NCBI RefSeq assembly: GCF_020360975.1
Contig: NW_025408672.1
Span: 1,674,001 to 1,738,000 of the forward strand
Length of the DNA stretch: 64,000 nt
Source of the DNA: Hirsutella rhossiliensis
Lineage: Eukaryota; Ascomycota; Sordariomycetes; Hypocreales; Ophiocordycipitaceae
Reading direction: 5' to 3'
Made by a program: the position numbers and the translations under genes. Shown one piece after another: positions 10,448-21,041 of the stretch (position 1 is the first letter of the stretch; every line of letters begins with the position of its first letter). The notes beneath the pieces were generated by a model. The model searched no databases, had not been told where the DNA came from, and saw only the letters and a list, made by a program, of their open reading frames with translations.

Positions 10448-10830
10448 GGAACGGAATATAAGATAACAAAGACGCCCTTTTCCGAGGCGCAACTATAGGC
10501 CCCCCGTCGCCGCTAAACGCAACTGAGAGGTGCGGCGGCAAGCTAGCAAGGAGAGAGAGGGGAATAGGAAGGAAGGGAAAGAGAAGGGACGAGGCGCAAC
10601 GCATAGGACATTAACGAGGTCACGGAGAACGTCTAGAGGCAGGCAGTGTTATAAGAAACGGGTTCGCAAGCTAAAACTATCCTTTAATAAGGGGAGAAAC
10701 GTAGTAATGCGTAGAGTAATAGTAATTTTACAGCGATAAGTTATATTAGGAATAGTATCCCGTTCTATTTTAGTAAAGGCAGGAGGCGTAAGAGAGCGAT
10801 AGGTTTATAGTAGGCAGCTTATTTCTACAT
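10448..10830. other. Purine-rich transition into RIP-decayed DNA
   Basis: The plus strand is G/A-rich (about 10,520-10,640), then composition shifts to the RIP pattern. I see no credible gene. Open frames here are low-complexity Arg/Lys/Glu runs without family resemblance. Confidence 0.45.
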
Positions 10831-12900
10831 GCGATAGCGGAGAGGGCGAGCGGGCGGGTCGGAGGTGCTCGCGACGATAGAGTCGAGAAGGGAAGCCGGG
10901 GGGGCGGGAGCGGGAGCGGGCGGGATGCCGTCCAGTCGAGGCGAAGAAGCGGCTGGCGGGGGATAGGAGTAGGGGGCGGCGGGGCCGACGGTATTCGAAG
11001 ACGAAGAAGGCGGCGAATGCTGCTGCTATAGTAAGCGCGCCCTCTTCATAGGCGTATCGGCAAGGGCCGGGTAGGAGCGCTTAGGCGGCGGCGTAACGGG
11101 GTCGAGGGCGGTCGGGGCCGAGGCCGAGGAAGGGGGGGCCGACGTGGCCGAGGCCGGCGCGGCAACGGAGTACAAGGCGGCGCGGACGGAATCGAAGGTA
11201 GAGGAGGCGGATGGGGTCTGGCGCCTAAGGGGCGTAGCGAGGGGTGAAGCCGAGTACGGCTAAACGGCGACTCGATAACTTTACTAGGTCCTTTAGACTC
11301 TCGGATATTTGCTGCTAACGCGGTTTTCCCTAGCGTAACTCTCTTAGATAGCTGCTTATTTAGTAGGAGGACCCCCTCGATATTATGCTCTCTAATAAAA
11401 GCCGGACTAAAGGTATTAGCGGTAAGCAATATAATAGGTGCTCGAGACTCTTTAAAGGTATAGAGGCCTTTTCTAGGCCTAGCGGCCTTAACGTGAAAAC
11501 TACGTTAAATATAGTAGCAATCCCGATAGAACCCTATATAAATATTATACCGAGGTTTACTTACGTCGTACTTTATATACTTTTAGCGACTAGATTTATA
11601 CGATATAAATAGCTTCTTCGTCCGTAATACTTAGGGCAGCACCCTAGTTAAGAAAGTATCGAAATAAAAATTAACCGGTATAAATACTCCGTCTTTATAA
11701 GCTATTTTATATAAAGACTAGCGATTACTTCTACCTATAGTTAGAAATGCTATTATTATTACGTAGAGCGTATACTTACCTACCGACCTTTATAAGCTAC
11801 TTTAGTAGGACTTAACGCCGCGTTATACTTAAAGGGAGAACGCCTTTACGTAAGAGAGGATTTTAGTAGAAGTAAAAGCCGTATAAAACGATAGGCTTAG
11901 AGAATATAATAATATCTATACTAGGTCTTAAGTAAGGGAAGTATCTAGGAAAAGAGCTATTAAAGATTGCTAAGGTAGCTCTAGGCCTTTTATACCTTAA
12001 CTGCGCGCTAAAAAGGGTACCTCTTATATAGCCTTATCGGGACTTAGATAAGGGACGGTTAGTTTGTAACTTATACGATTATATCTATTTTATATTAGCG
12101 ATATATAGATACTATTACCGCGTAGCGTTCTTTAATTATCTAGACTAAGCTGCTATTTAATTTATAGCTTTATATATCTTTAATTTATAGATAAGCATTT
12201 TACTTTATCGACGCTAGTTTACTATTAACGTAATTGCGTTTCGCTCTAAGAGAGAAGAAATCTCTACTAAGCCGGTTCTTATTAAAGTCGCCGACCGCTA
12301 GGAAGGACTAGATAACCCTATAAGGTTTAATAATTATATCTGCTTTTATTAAGTATACCTATATATAACCTAGCTATTTACTCCTTTCTTAATTCTAGAT
12401 AATAATAAGATTATTCGTCCTTTCTTAAGAGTATAGTTACGCCGATAGCATTAACTATAAGAAGACATCCGTTTTAGGTTATACGAAGATTTACTATAGC
12501 TCTTATATAACTTAGATCGGAGCTAGACTAGGCTTTTAATCTTAGCTTTATATAATCCGATAAGGTTTTATCGACTAGCTATAATAGTTAGTAATATCCT
12601 ATTTACGTAGAGACCTAGATAACCTTTATAACTTTTAGATCGCTAGGATTGCCTATATCTACTAGCCGGAAGGTAGCACGTACTGCTTAATTAACTATAT
12701 TAAGTCCGTTCGTTAGGTAGCCTTAGGTAAGAAAAATATAGAAGTCTTTAAGATAGTCCTTAGTAATAAGCCCGTTAAGGATTATATTATAAGCGCGTTA
12801 AGGGTATTTTATTATCCGTCCTATCGTAATAATAATCTAAATTAGCTCGGCTTAGTATACCTATACTAAGCCCTACTTATTTTCGCGTTCGTTCCTTACT
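10831..12900 (-). pseudogene. Unrecognised minus-strand coding relic
   Basis: On the minus strand, long runs are interrupted only by TAA/TAG codons that RIP would make from Gln/Trp codons. They look protein-like from about 12,550 down to 11,230 (for example LLSRIKKGVNSQVI, TLIRTGLVEISSLLERNA and VLLLNKQLSKRVTLGKTALA). The stretch shifts frame at least once. The last part, 11,280-10,830, is C-rich on this strand and would encode Pro/Arg-rich sequence. I do not recognise the family. Lying against the Fot1-type element, it is most likely another mobile-element protein. Confidence 0.4.
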
Positions 12901-12920
12901 AGCTCTATAAGCTAGTGCTA

Positions 12921-14954
12921 GGGCTTTAGGTGCGATAGAACTATATATAGTAAGTACGTAGCTTAGCGTAGTAGCTCTATAAGGGAACCCTCCGGGCGTA
13001 ATATAAAATATTAATAATAATAAGCTAGTGCTAGACACCGTAGTAGCTAGTATATCGAAATACCTAGATTTTTAACTCTTTTAACTAGAATCGCTTTAAT
13101 TATCGCGTTCCGCGCTTAGAATTATAAATTTCCGCTCGTCGCAGCCTTCTAGATGCTCTCTATTAATATGCCCTTTTTACTACGTCTTTAAACTACCGCC
13201 TACGGACGCTACGTGCCTTTATCTCTACGTCCTCGACTACCTTTCTAGCTTTAGCGACCTAGTCTTCTTCCCTTTTCTATACTATTTCTCATCCTTAAGC
13301 GACCGTTAAGACTCCCCTTAATTATAATTGCGTATTCTTTATACTTTTTCGTTGTTATTAGATATATTCGGCTAATTTTATCCTTCTTAGATCCCTTTTA
13401 GTCTATACTAATTCGGTGGCTAAGGATAGGGAACCCCGAATAAAACGACCTAAATCGCGAGAAAACTTAGGATTAAGATCTTTATCCTCTTATAATACGG
13501 TTTCTAGCCGATCTACTACTTTATTTATTTACCTAAGAGTTAATAGCGTCTAAAATAGTAAAGAAAATAGTTATATATAAGGGGGAGGAGTAAGCGTCCT
13601 TTATATCTAACGAGCTTATAATATCTCTAGTACTACTTATAGATTAAGAGGCTATATTCTTATTTTCTAGAACGTAGATTAAATTATACTCGATTTAAAG
13701 GCTTACGAGCTTACTTATTAAATATAAGAAAGAAACTTAAGCTTCGTAATATTAATAAGGCCGTCTTAAACTATTACGTCTAGTATTTTAGCGTAATAGT
13801 ACTTTAGTAGCTAAAAAACTACTATATTAAGGAGCTAGAGTATATATATAAGGTTAGGAGGTATACTAAAGGGAATAATATTATATTAGTTATAATACTA
13901 AATAAACTACCTTATATAGTAGGACCTATAGCTAATAAGAATTAATAAGCGCTTTAAGCTTCTTAAGGTCTTTATTAAATGTTTATTAAAATAATAAAGC
14001 TATTCTAAGCTAATTTCGCCGTTTAAGTAACCGCTTAACGTAGGTCGAATAGCTATATCGGGGTTTAGTCTTAGTATTTAATATTATAGTTATATATATC
14101 TATCTAAATAGAATTAAGAAAGGTAGAATAGACTCTCCGCTTACTAAGATTGCCTTAATATTAATAGTAGATTCTTTATTCTTAGGGATACTAAAATAAT
14201 AAGCTCGCTTTCTTTTAGTAATAACTAGCTAATCCTTACTAACTTTAATATAAAATCCTATCTTATCTATATTCTAGATATCCTTAGGTAGTATGCCCTT
14301 CTCTTAGATAACTTACTAGAGATTTTAGAAATAATAGGTAACTCTTATAAGGTCCTTTAATACCTAACGCTCTAAGTAAAGCTTTTTTTAGAGCTTTTTA
14401 AAGTAACCGTAACGCTTTAAAAAGTAAGAGGTCTACTTACTACTAATAACTAAATTAGCTTAACCGGATCGCTTATATAGAATATTATTTACTATATCGG
14501 TAACTAACTTAGGATATACCGTAAGGTTAACCTTATTAAGGCGATCGATATAGCGATATAATACTACTTCTTCTAGGCTTAATAACTTTATATTCGTAGC
14601 TAGTCGGCCTACTTTAAGAGGACGGCCTTTAAGGCGGTAATATAATTAATTATATAGAACACCGAATTATCGGGCTATATAAGTAACTTTTATATTAAGG
14701 ATATTACGGATATACTATATCGCTTCTAGAATATACGCTTTTATATTACTTAATATAAAATAAAGTAACATAGGTAAAATAAAGTAGATTAAAGGCAGAC
14801 GGTAAGAAATCTAGCTATTATAGTATACTAGCTACTATAGTATCTAGTACTAGCTTATTATTATTATTTAATATTACGCCTAGAGGGTTCCCTTATAGAG
14901 CTACTACGCTAAGCTATATACCTACTATATATAGTTCTATTATACCTAAAGCCC
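12921..14954 (-). mobile_element. Fot1/pogo-type Tc1-mariner transposon, complete but RIP-inactivated
   Basis: A 2,034-bp element is bounded by inverted repeats of about 150 bp (12,921 to about 13,073 and about 14,801 to 14,954). Both start GGGCTTTAGGT and are flanked by TA (12,919-12,920 and 14,955-14,956), the target duplication of Tc1-mariner elements. The arms differ mostly by transitions plus a small indel. The single gene inside is on the minus strand. The insertion lies at the 3' edge of LINE-B. TIRs of this length are longer than the few tens of bases I associate with Fot1. Confidence 0.85.
13100..14771 (-). pseudogene. Fot1/pogo-type transposase
   Basis: The frame starts at an ATG (14,771) and ends with TAA at 13,100, about 557 codons, close to Fot1-family length. 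The N-terminal part has a CENP-B-like DNA-binding region with GRPLKVGR. The catalytic region holds NIDKIGFYI, where the family has N-M-D-E-T-G-F, then a NGEISLE*LYYFNKH block and an HLL*PLDV-like stretch. The C-terminus is a charged coiled-coil tail. Damage is about twenty TAA/TAG codons plus one single-base shift in the AAACCCC run near 14,058-14,066. RIP can explain the stops but not the shift. It can no longer encode an active enzyme. Confidence 0.85.
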
Positions 14955-15129
14955 TACGCTTCTTTTTATCTATTTCTAGCCTTATTAGCTATAATATAAT
15001 AAGCTTACTTAAAGGTTAGTTTCTCTAAGTATTTAGCGTCTTACCTTTAGCGACTAAAGCGCGGTCTACTAAGTTAAAGGCTATTATATTAATATAATTA
15101 TCCCTTAATTAGTATATAGTCCCTTATTA

Positions 15130-18100
15130 GTCTATACTAAAGCGTTTTATTACTAATACGAACTATATTATCGCCTATATAGCCCTTATATCGGGCTACT
15201 ACTTATCGTTGTCTAACTCTACCTTACCTCTTAGGAAGAAAGATAGGTTTCCTATCTTTCTATAAGTATATCGAAGTATAATTTCTTATTATACTATCTA
15301 TTTTCTATATTAAATAGGGAAATATTCTACTATTTCCGCCGACTATCTATAGGTATACTTATCCGATTCCTCTACCTTAATTTTATAAAGGTAGCTATTT
15401 AGTCGTAATTTACTAGTTTAAAGTTATATTAATACTTTAGACTCCTTTCTAGTTAGCTCGTCGTATATCTTATAAGTATACTTACCTAGTAATACTTTAT
15501 CGATATACTTTAAGTGCTTTCTAACCCTTTCTAGGATCTAATAAATATAAGTATATTTATTAAGTAGTAGTTATAACGTTATTACTCTTACTTAAAGCGT
15601 TACTAGTTTAGCGATATATTTATCTCGTATTACTCTTTTCGCTTATATTTTAGCTAGTAGCCTAAGGTTAAACTCCTTATTCTTTATAGGCACTTAATAA
15701 AGTTTAACTTTATAGCCTCTTTTTATAAGATACTTAATAGATCTATATATCGCCTATATTATATACTAACTAAACTACTACCGCGGTCGCTTAATAACTT
15801 ATAAGATAGAGCGGTTACTTATTATAACTATAAGCTATTAATTATAAAGACCTAAAGGTATATACCTTAGGGCTATAGCGATTACCTTAAGTCTTACTAT
15901 ATAGGTATTCTACTTATTATTAGAGCTAAGGGTAACGGAGTAGCTAGCTAGTACCTTATCTACGCTATTATAGGAAGTATCCTAAATAACGCCTCCTAAC
16001 CTAACCTTACCTTTCCTTTATAAGCTAAACGTCGCGATAGTAATATCTTCTAGGTTATCTAACTTTAGTACTTCTACTTAGTCTACCTTATATATTGCTT
16101 ATATTTATTTATCTTATAGCGCTAATATAAACTTATAAATAACTTCTAGGCGCTTAGTATCTAGTCTTTTTATCGCTAAGGTAAGCTTTTATATTAGTAA
16201 TATATACCTCTTATTTAGCTTAAGCCTTAATAATATTATAGGATATATCTTTAAAAGCGTTTATATCCTTATTTAGAATCTCGCTACTACTTAAGTATAC
16301 CGTTCTTAGAATGATTATACGCTAGCCTTAGCCTTAGCTACTACCGTTACTACTATATAAAAGTCTCCTATAATAGCCTAGGCTCCGATTTACTAGGCCC
16401 TACTAATCTACGCTACTTCTTTTACCCTATATATATATAACTATATATTTAAGGTATAGTCTATAGCTAGCGCTACTATCGCTATAAATAGTTACCTTAC
16501 TATTTATAGCGAGGCTATCTTTAGTCGTTTTAAGTATATAGCCGCGGCTAGCCCCTTAGTAGCTACTCTAGTAATATACTCTTTAAAGTAAAGCGCTTTA
16601 TCTATAATAACTCTTAATAGCTTTATATTACTCTTTAGCTTAATATTATTTCCTTTAATAATAAGAGGTAGGTCGCTATCGCGCTCTATAATATATATAA
16701 AGTAGATAATAGGTATCTTCTTTACTTTAAATATAGCGCTACTATACTTCTCTTAATTAAGCGCCTTATTAATAATCGATTAAATATTATCTTTATTTAA
16801 CTTTACTATTAGCCCTATAACCTAAGTAAAGTAATTATCTAAAAAAGCGATAGAGCTACTATTATTATTAATCTATCTTTATACTAAGTTTACGTTAAAG
16901 AAAAGAAAAGCTACTAGTAATAAAAGGGATCCCTAGGGTAGGCCGGCCTATAGTAGGGTTTATTACTCGAAAATATACTTATTTATAACTACTAACGCGG
17001 TCTATCTTAAGTAAAATATATCTATTTACTTAACTAAACGACTTAGGATACCTTAGGCTTTTATCCTTTTAAGTATTCGCTCTTTATATACTCCGTTATA
17101 TATACCTTTAACGTTAAAGCTAATAAGGCTAAGTACTCTACCTATTCTCTAGGCCTTATAGATCCGCTCCTATAAAAGTATAAGTACTTAATCTATAAAC
17201 TAATACTACTATATACTAAAGTAGTTTATAAGTAAAAGCCCTTAAGCCTTTACTATATAGCTAATACGTTCTATAATAACTACTTCTAGGATTTTACTAA
17301 GCGTTAATAAAAGAGAAATCGGTCGCTATACTTTAGCTAAAGTATAATCCCCTTTATTTAGTTTCCTTAAAGGAATAATCTTAGCCGTTCGCTATTAATA
17401 AAGCACTACGCCCTCTTAAAGCAATAAGCTAAAAAGCGTCTATATATAGTGCTTTACTATATACTAGAGCTTCTTTTATATAATCGTAAGAAGGCCGTCC
17501 TCCTTATATGCTTTTTAAGGCTTCGCGGCTATTACCTTCTCCTTAATCTCTTATAAGGTAAGGTCTAGTATAACTATCTCTTCTCTTTATAAACATTTAC
17601 CCTCTAGCTTAATCCTTATTAATAGAGGCGGAAAGAAGGTACTTAGGAGCTCCTTAGCTTACTTACCCTTACTTTTAGTAATTAATTTATTAGCTCTCTT
17701 TAACGGCGGTACCTTATTATTTATAATCTCTATATTAGCCTTTAGATATTTAACTACTTTCTATATATTACTCTTATCGGTAACGAAGTTATCTTAATAG
17801 GCCTTCTTCTATCTCTATAAGTTATTATAGTACTCCTTAGTAGCCTCTTTAGCGCGTTACTCTAGGTCCGGCTATAATTAACCGGCTCTTTACTATACCC
17901 TAGCTTAGTTACGCTAGTATATATATATCTACCGGAGTTATATTAAGTCCTTTATTTACTATCGCTTTATATATAGTAGCGGCTATGCCTAAGGTATTAG
18001 ATTATAAAGCACCTTAGTAACTACCTATATAAGCTAATCCGCCTATATTTATACCCCTATAGTCTATAAGAGAGGCTAAAGCTCGTCCTTAACCTTTATT

Positions 18101-18830
18101 ATAATAGCGATCTATAGCGCGTTCTTAAGTATTAAGCGCTATAGAAAGGTCTATTCTAGTACTTATATATTAAAGGTCGTTTAGATCGCTCTATAGTCCG
18201 ATCTATGCTCTATTAAGTAAATTAAGTAGGATATTACCTCGTCTACTAGTTCTATTAATACTAATACTAAGTCGATAGTACTCTCCTTATTTAACCTTTA
18301 CTATGTTTTCGTCCTTCTTAAGAGAAGGCTATAGAGACTATAGTCGTTTATTAAGTTAATAATAGGCTAGCCCTCCCCTTATCTACTTACTAATACTTTA
18401 TCTCCGCCTTAGAGAATATTATAGTAGTTAAAGTCCCTTACTAAAACTATATTAATACGTCTCCCTATCTTATTATAAAAGTAATAGATTATATTATATA
18501 ATAGTTCTATCGTATTTATTAGCGCCTCGTCGTTCTTTCCTTATATATATACTAATACTATTATTACCTCCCTTCCCTTAAGTTAAAGTACTACTACTAT
18601 AAGATCGGCCGACGGTATAGGCACTTACTTTACCTTAAGGTTACTTTAGATCTAGAGTATACTATAGATCGGCTATAAAGCGTTATAAATATATATCGGA
18701 ATTATCTTTATTTAGTTATAGTATCTTATAAGACTTATTACTACCTTTCTATTAATATTACGTATATATAGCTTAGATATAGCTAGTATAATAAAATCCT
18801 TTAGGTTTTCGTCGTTTATTAAACTTTACT
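15130..18830 (-). pseudogene. LINE-B ORF2: endonuclease-RT-RNase H
   Basis: The RT region near 17,390-16,900 reads AKIIPLRKLNKGDYT, LLTLSKILEVVIIERISY and GLPQGSLLL, all standard LINE RT blocks; the catalytic F-V-D-D reads FLDN near 16,850. RNase H follows at about 15,960-15,600 (VIISNRSIL, then LIKRGYKVKL). The C-terminal Cys motif near 15,330 reads DKYTYRQSAEIVEYF with Tyr for Cys, as RIP of TGT/TGC gives. Translation ends near 15,130. The protein would nick target DNA and copy the element RNA; it is dead here. Confidence 0.75.
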
Positions 18831-18849
18831 ATACTATATTACTCTTATA

Positions 18850-19560
18850 TATATTTAGCTATAGAATATAAAGGGACTTAAGTATTACTACTTAGGTTCT
18901 TTATCTTATACTTCTAGCTAAATAACTTATATAGTCTACTATATAGGATATATTTTAGCTTAATCGCTATATACTCTTAGTAGTAATACCTAGCGTTTAC
19001 GTATTTACTATATATCTACTACTTCTTATATAAATATACTTTATAATAGATCTCTTAGTAATTAAAGTATTATATTAGTCCCGTTCTTAGCTTAAACTTA
19101 TAAGTAGTAGCCGACTCTCTTACTAAGTTAAAGTAGTTACTATCTAAAAGCCTTTCTATATTACTTTTCTTAGTAACGTATACTACTATAGATTTATAGG
19201 CTTTACTAGACTCTTATTTACTTAGCTAAGAAATCTTATTAATAGTTACTTTATTTTTAGTACTTAAGGCTTCGATTACTTTAGGTAGGATATTACCCTT
19301 TATATCGAGGATTACTATTTAGTTAGCGTTATTAACTTAGACCGGATATAGCTAGTCTCTTATAACTCGCGCTCCCTTTATAGCTATCTTCTACGCCGCT
19401 TCTTTAACTAGTTTAACGGGGGCATCTATACCCTAAGGAATATATATAGCCCGCGTAGTAGAGTCTTTAGTAGGGTCCTTAATAGGATCCTTAGTAGAGT
19501 CTCTAGCTAGCCTTCTTTTTAATTAGATAATCCCTTAGCCCTTATTTATTTAAGGAAGAA
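18850..19560 (-). pseudogene. LINE-B ORF1 (gag-like, zinc knuckles)
   Basis: The minus strand gives RDQLYPVQVNNANQ, TKNKVTINKISxLSKQ and VVYVTKKSNIERLL, the mid-domain of Tad-type ORF1. Around 19,070-18,930 there follows a run of knuckle-like repeats such as YFNYQEIYYKVYLYKK, where Tyr marks former Cys and His (C-F-N-C-Q-x2-G-H-K). It binds element RNA in the family. Stops are all TAA/TAG. Confidence 0.7.
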
Positions 19561-19789
19561 GGAGGGAAAATTCGGTTTATAAAAGAGGTCTCTTTTCCTC
19601 TTTAGCTAGTAGATAGTATCTTCTTCTATTATCTTCTTTTACTATCTTCTTCCTTTTATCTTCTTTTATATTTTTTCTCTGCTAATATACCTTTTTAGCC
19701 CTCTTTACCTTTACCTTACTTTACTTAGTACTTTCTCGTTTCCTTTATTCCCCTTAGACCCCCTCGTCCTTTAGTATCTAGCTACTACT

Positions 19790-20152
19790 ATTACCGTTAG
19801 CGTAAGTATATCTTTAGGTATATACTATAGTTACCGTTAAATTACTATCTTAAGTAGGCTATAGTAATAGCTTTATTTACTAAGGGCCGCCTTACGCTTT
19901 AACCTCTTAGTAGTAAAGGGCGTATTTATTAAAGCTAGTATTAAGAGGGTATTAAGGATCTAGTATAAGGTCGCTCGTTAGTCTAGGTTTTATAATATCT
20001 AGTAAAATAGCTTTATAAATTATACTTATTTATCTTATTACTATTAGGCCTCTTCTTATAAGTATTATTAGTATAGCTCTTTTACTTATTACTATAGCTA
20101 TTAATACTAAACTTCTTTTTATAGTAGCTATTACTACTACTATTACTATAGC
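19790..20152 (-). pseudogene. Gypsy-A gag start, inverted copy
   Basis: The reverse complement matches the plus-strand gag start at 21,035-21,360 nearly base for base, with differences mainly of RIP type. It faces away from that copy, so two Gypsy-A 5' ends lie head to head. This copy lacks the 475-bp element present in the other and so preserves the empty site (about 20,122-20,140). Confidence 0.75.
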
Positions 20153-20159
20153 TAATACT

Positions 20160-20284
20160 ACTAAGGATTTAATATTAAGTTTAATATATTAATAGCTTAT
20201 ATTATTATAAGGTAAGTAAAAGGATATACTATAAGTGCCTTTTATTATACTATAATAATAAGCTATATAGGATCTAACTATATA
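20160..20284 (-). repeat. Partial Gypsy-A LTR, inverted
   Basis: The reverse complement matches 20,413 to about 20,519, the 3' part of the plus-strand LTR. It lacks about the first 125 bp of the LTR. Together the two arms make a palindrome of about 350 bp. Confidence 0.75.
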
Positions 20285-20288
20285 CTAT

Positions 20289-20519
20289 TATAAGGGTATT
20301 TACCCTTAGTATAGGTCTAGGTATTAGCTTAGACCTTAGCTAATAGTATTATAAGGTAAGGTAGGCTATATATATAAACGTATATTTAATAGCGGCGGGC
20401 ATAGTATATAGTTAGATCCTATATAGCTTATTATTATAATATAATAAAAGGTACCTATAGTATAACCCTCTACCTACCCTATAATAATATAAGCTATCCT
20501 TATATTAAACTTAATATTA
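20289..20519 (+). repeat. Gypsy-A 5' LTR
   Basis: It begins TATAAGGGTATTTACCC (TGTAAGGG before RIP), identical to the start of the 3' LTR at 52,973, and the first 110-125 bp match that copy with mostly C/T and G/A differences. The right end is estimated from the matched inverted copy and is not fixed by a target duplication. Confidence 0.7.
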
Positions 20520-20559
20520 AAACCTTAGTAGTACTAACTAAGGTAGTAGTAGTAGTAAT

Positions 20560-21034
20560 TCTCGCGAAGAGAGATATAAGAAATATATAAAAAATGCACG
20601 AAGGTAAAATTAGAAGTAAGGGGTCGGATAGGCAGGGCAGAGATGTTTAAATCTTACGGGGGCCGCAATTATAGTAGGGGAGTAATTATTATATTGCCTT
20701 AATTGTCCTTCTTTCCTCTATCTAACGCCCCTCTTTATACCCGTCTAGCATCTTAATTAATAAAGAAGATCCTACTTAAAGAAGCTACTAATGTCCCTTT
20801 AACTACCGAGCTTTTTGCTGGTTTTTCCCCTCCTTTCTAGCCGTTGCCGGTATATCCGTCTTATCTCTCGCTACCTCTATAGGAAGCTATCGCTACTTCT
20901 GCTTCCCCTTATACCCCTACCCTCCTCTCTATACCTCCTTTTAGCTCCTTCCTTAAAACCTGTTTTTTAGCTTCCTAGGTCCCTCGTGCTAAGGGATATC
21001 TTTAAGAACTACGAAATTAAGCCACGCTTCGCGA
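20560..21034 (+). mobile_element. 475-bp element with TIR-like ends, copy 1
   Basis: It runs from TCTCGCGAAG to CTTCGCGA, giving 8-bp inverted ends one or two bases from the edge. It is flanked by TAGTAAT (20,553-20,559 and 21,035-21,041). The inverted gag copy at about 20,122-20,140 has a single uninterrupted AGTAGTAAT-AGCTA, a paralogous empty site. A second copy of exactly 475 bp, in opposite orientation, lies at 56,701-57,175. This copy keeps many CA/TG dinucleotides and is less mutated. It has no protein-like frame. Ends do not read TG...CA, so a solo LTR is less likely than a small DNA element. Confidence 0.65.
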
Positions 21035-21041
21035 TAGTAAT

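Larger units (their letters stand above)
14957..19750 (-). mobile_element. LINE-B, Tad-type non-LTR retrotransposon
   Basis: Both ORFs of a Tad-clade LINE can be followed on the minus strand in the right order: ORF1 with zinc knuckles, then endonuclease, reverse transcriptase, RNase H and a C-terminal Cys motif. The 3' end meets the Fot1-type element at 14,955. The 5' edge is uncertain and runs into an inverted Gypsy-A gag fragment near 19,790. I found no target-site duplication or clear poly(A) tail. Confidence 0.8.

Noticed and set aside
9840..10604. Minus-strand open frame of 254 codons, the longest in the window
   Set aside because: It is rich in Leu/Arg/Pro/Ser and is the antisense shadow of the MYND pseudogene, whose finger motifs on the plus strand are far more convincing.
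10530..10739. Plus-strand Lys/Arg/Glu-rich frame
   Set aside because: It comes from a purine-rich tract with no family resemblance and no clear signals.
11046..11429. Minus-strand 127-codon frame as a separate gene
   Set aside because: It opens at TTG in the middle of a longer decayed minus-strand reading and ends in Pro/Arg low complexity; treated as part of that relic.
13400..14200. Plus-strand gene inside the Fot1-type element
   Set aside because: Some plus-strand runs look open, but the minus strand gives the recognisable transposase blocks.
20289..20519. Telomere or centromere repeat explanation for the palindrome
   Set aside because: The arms match Gypsy-A LTR and gag sequence, and no telomeric tandem repeats are present.
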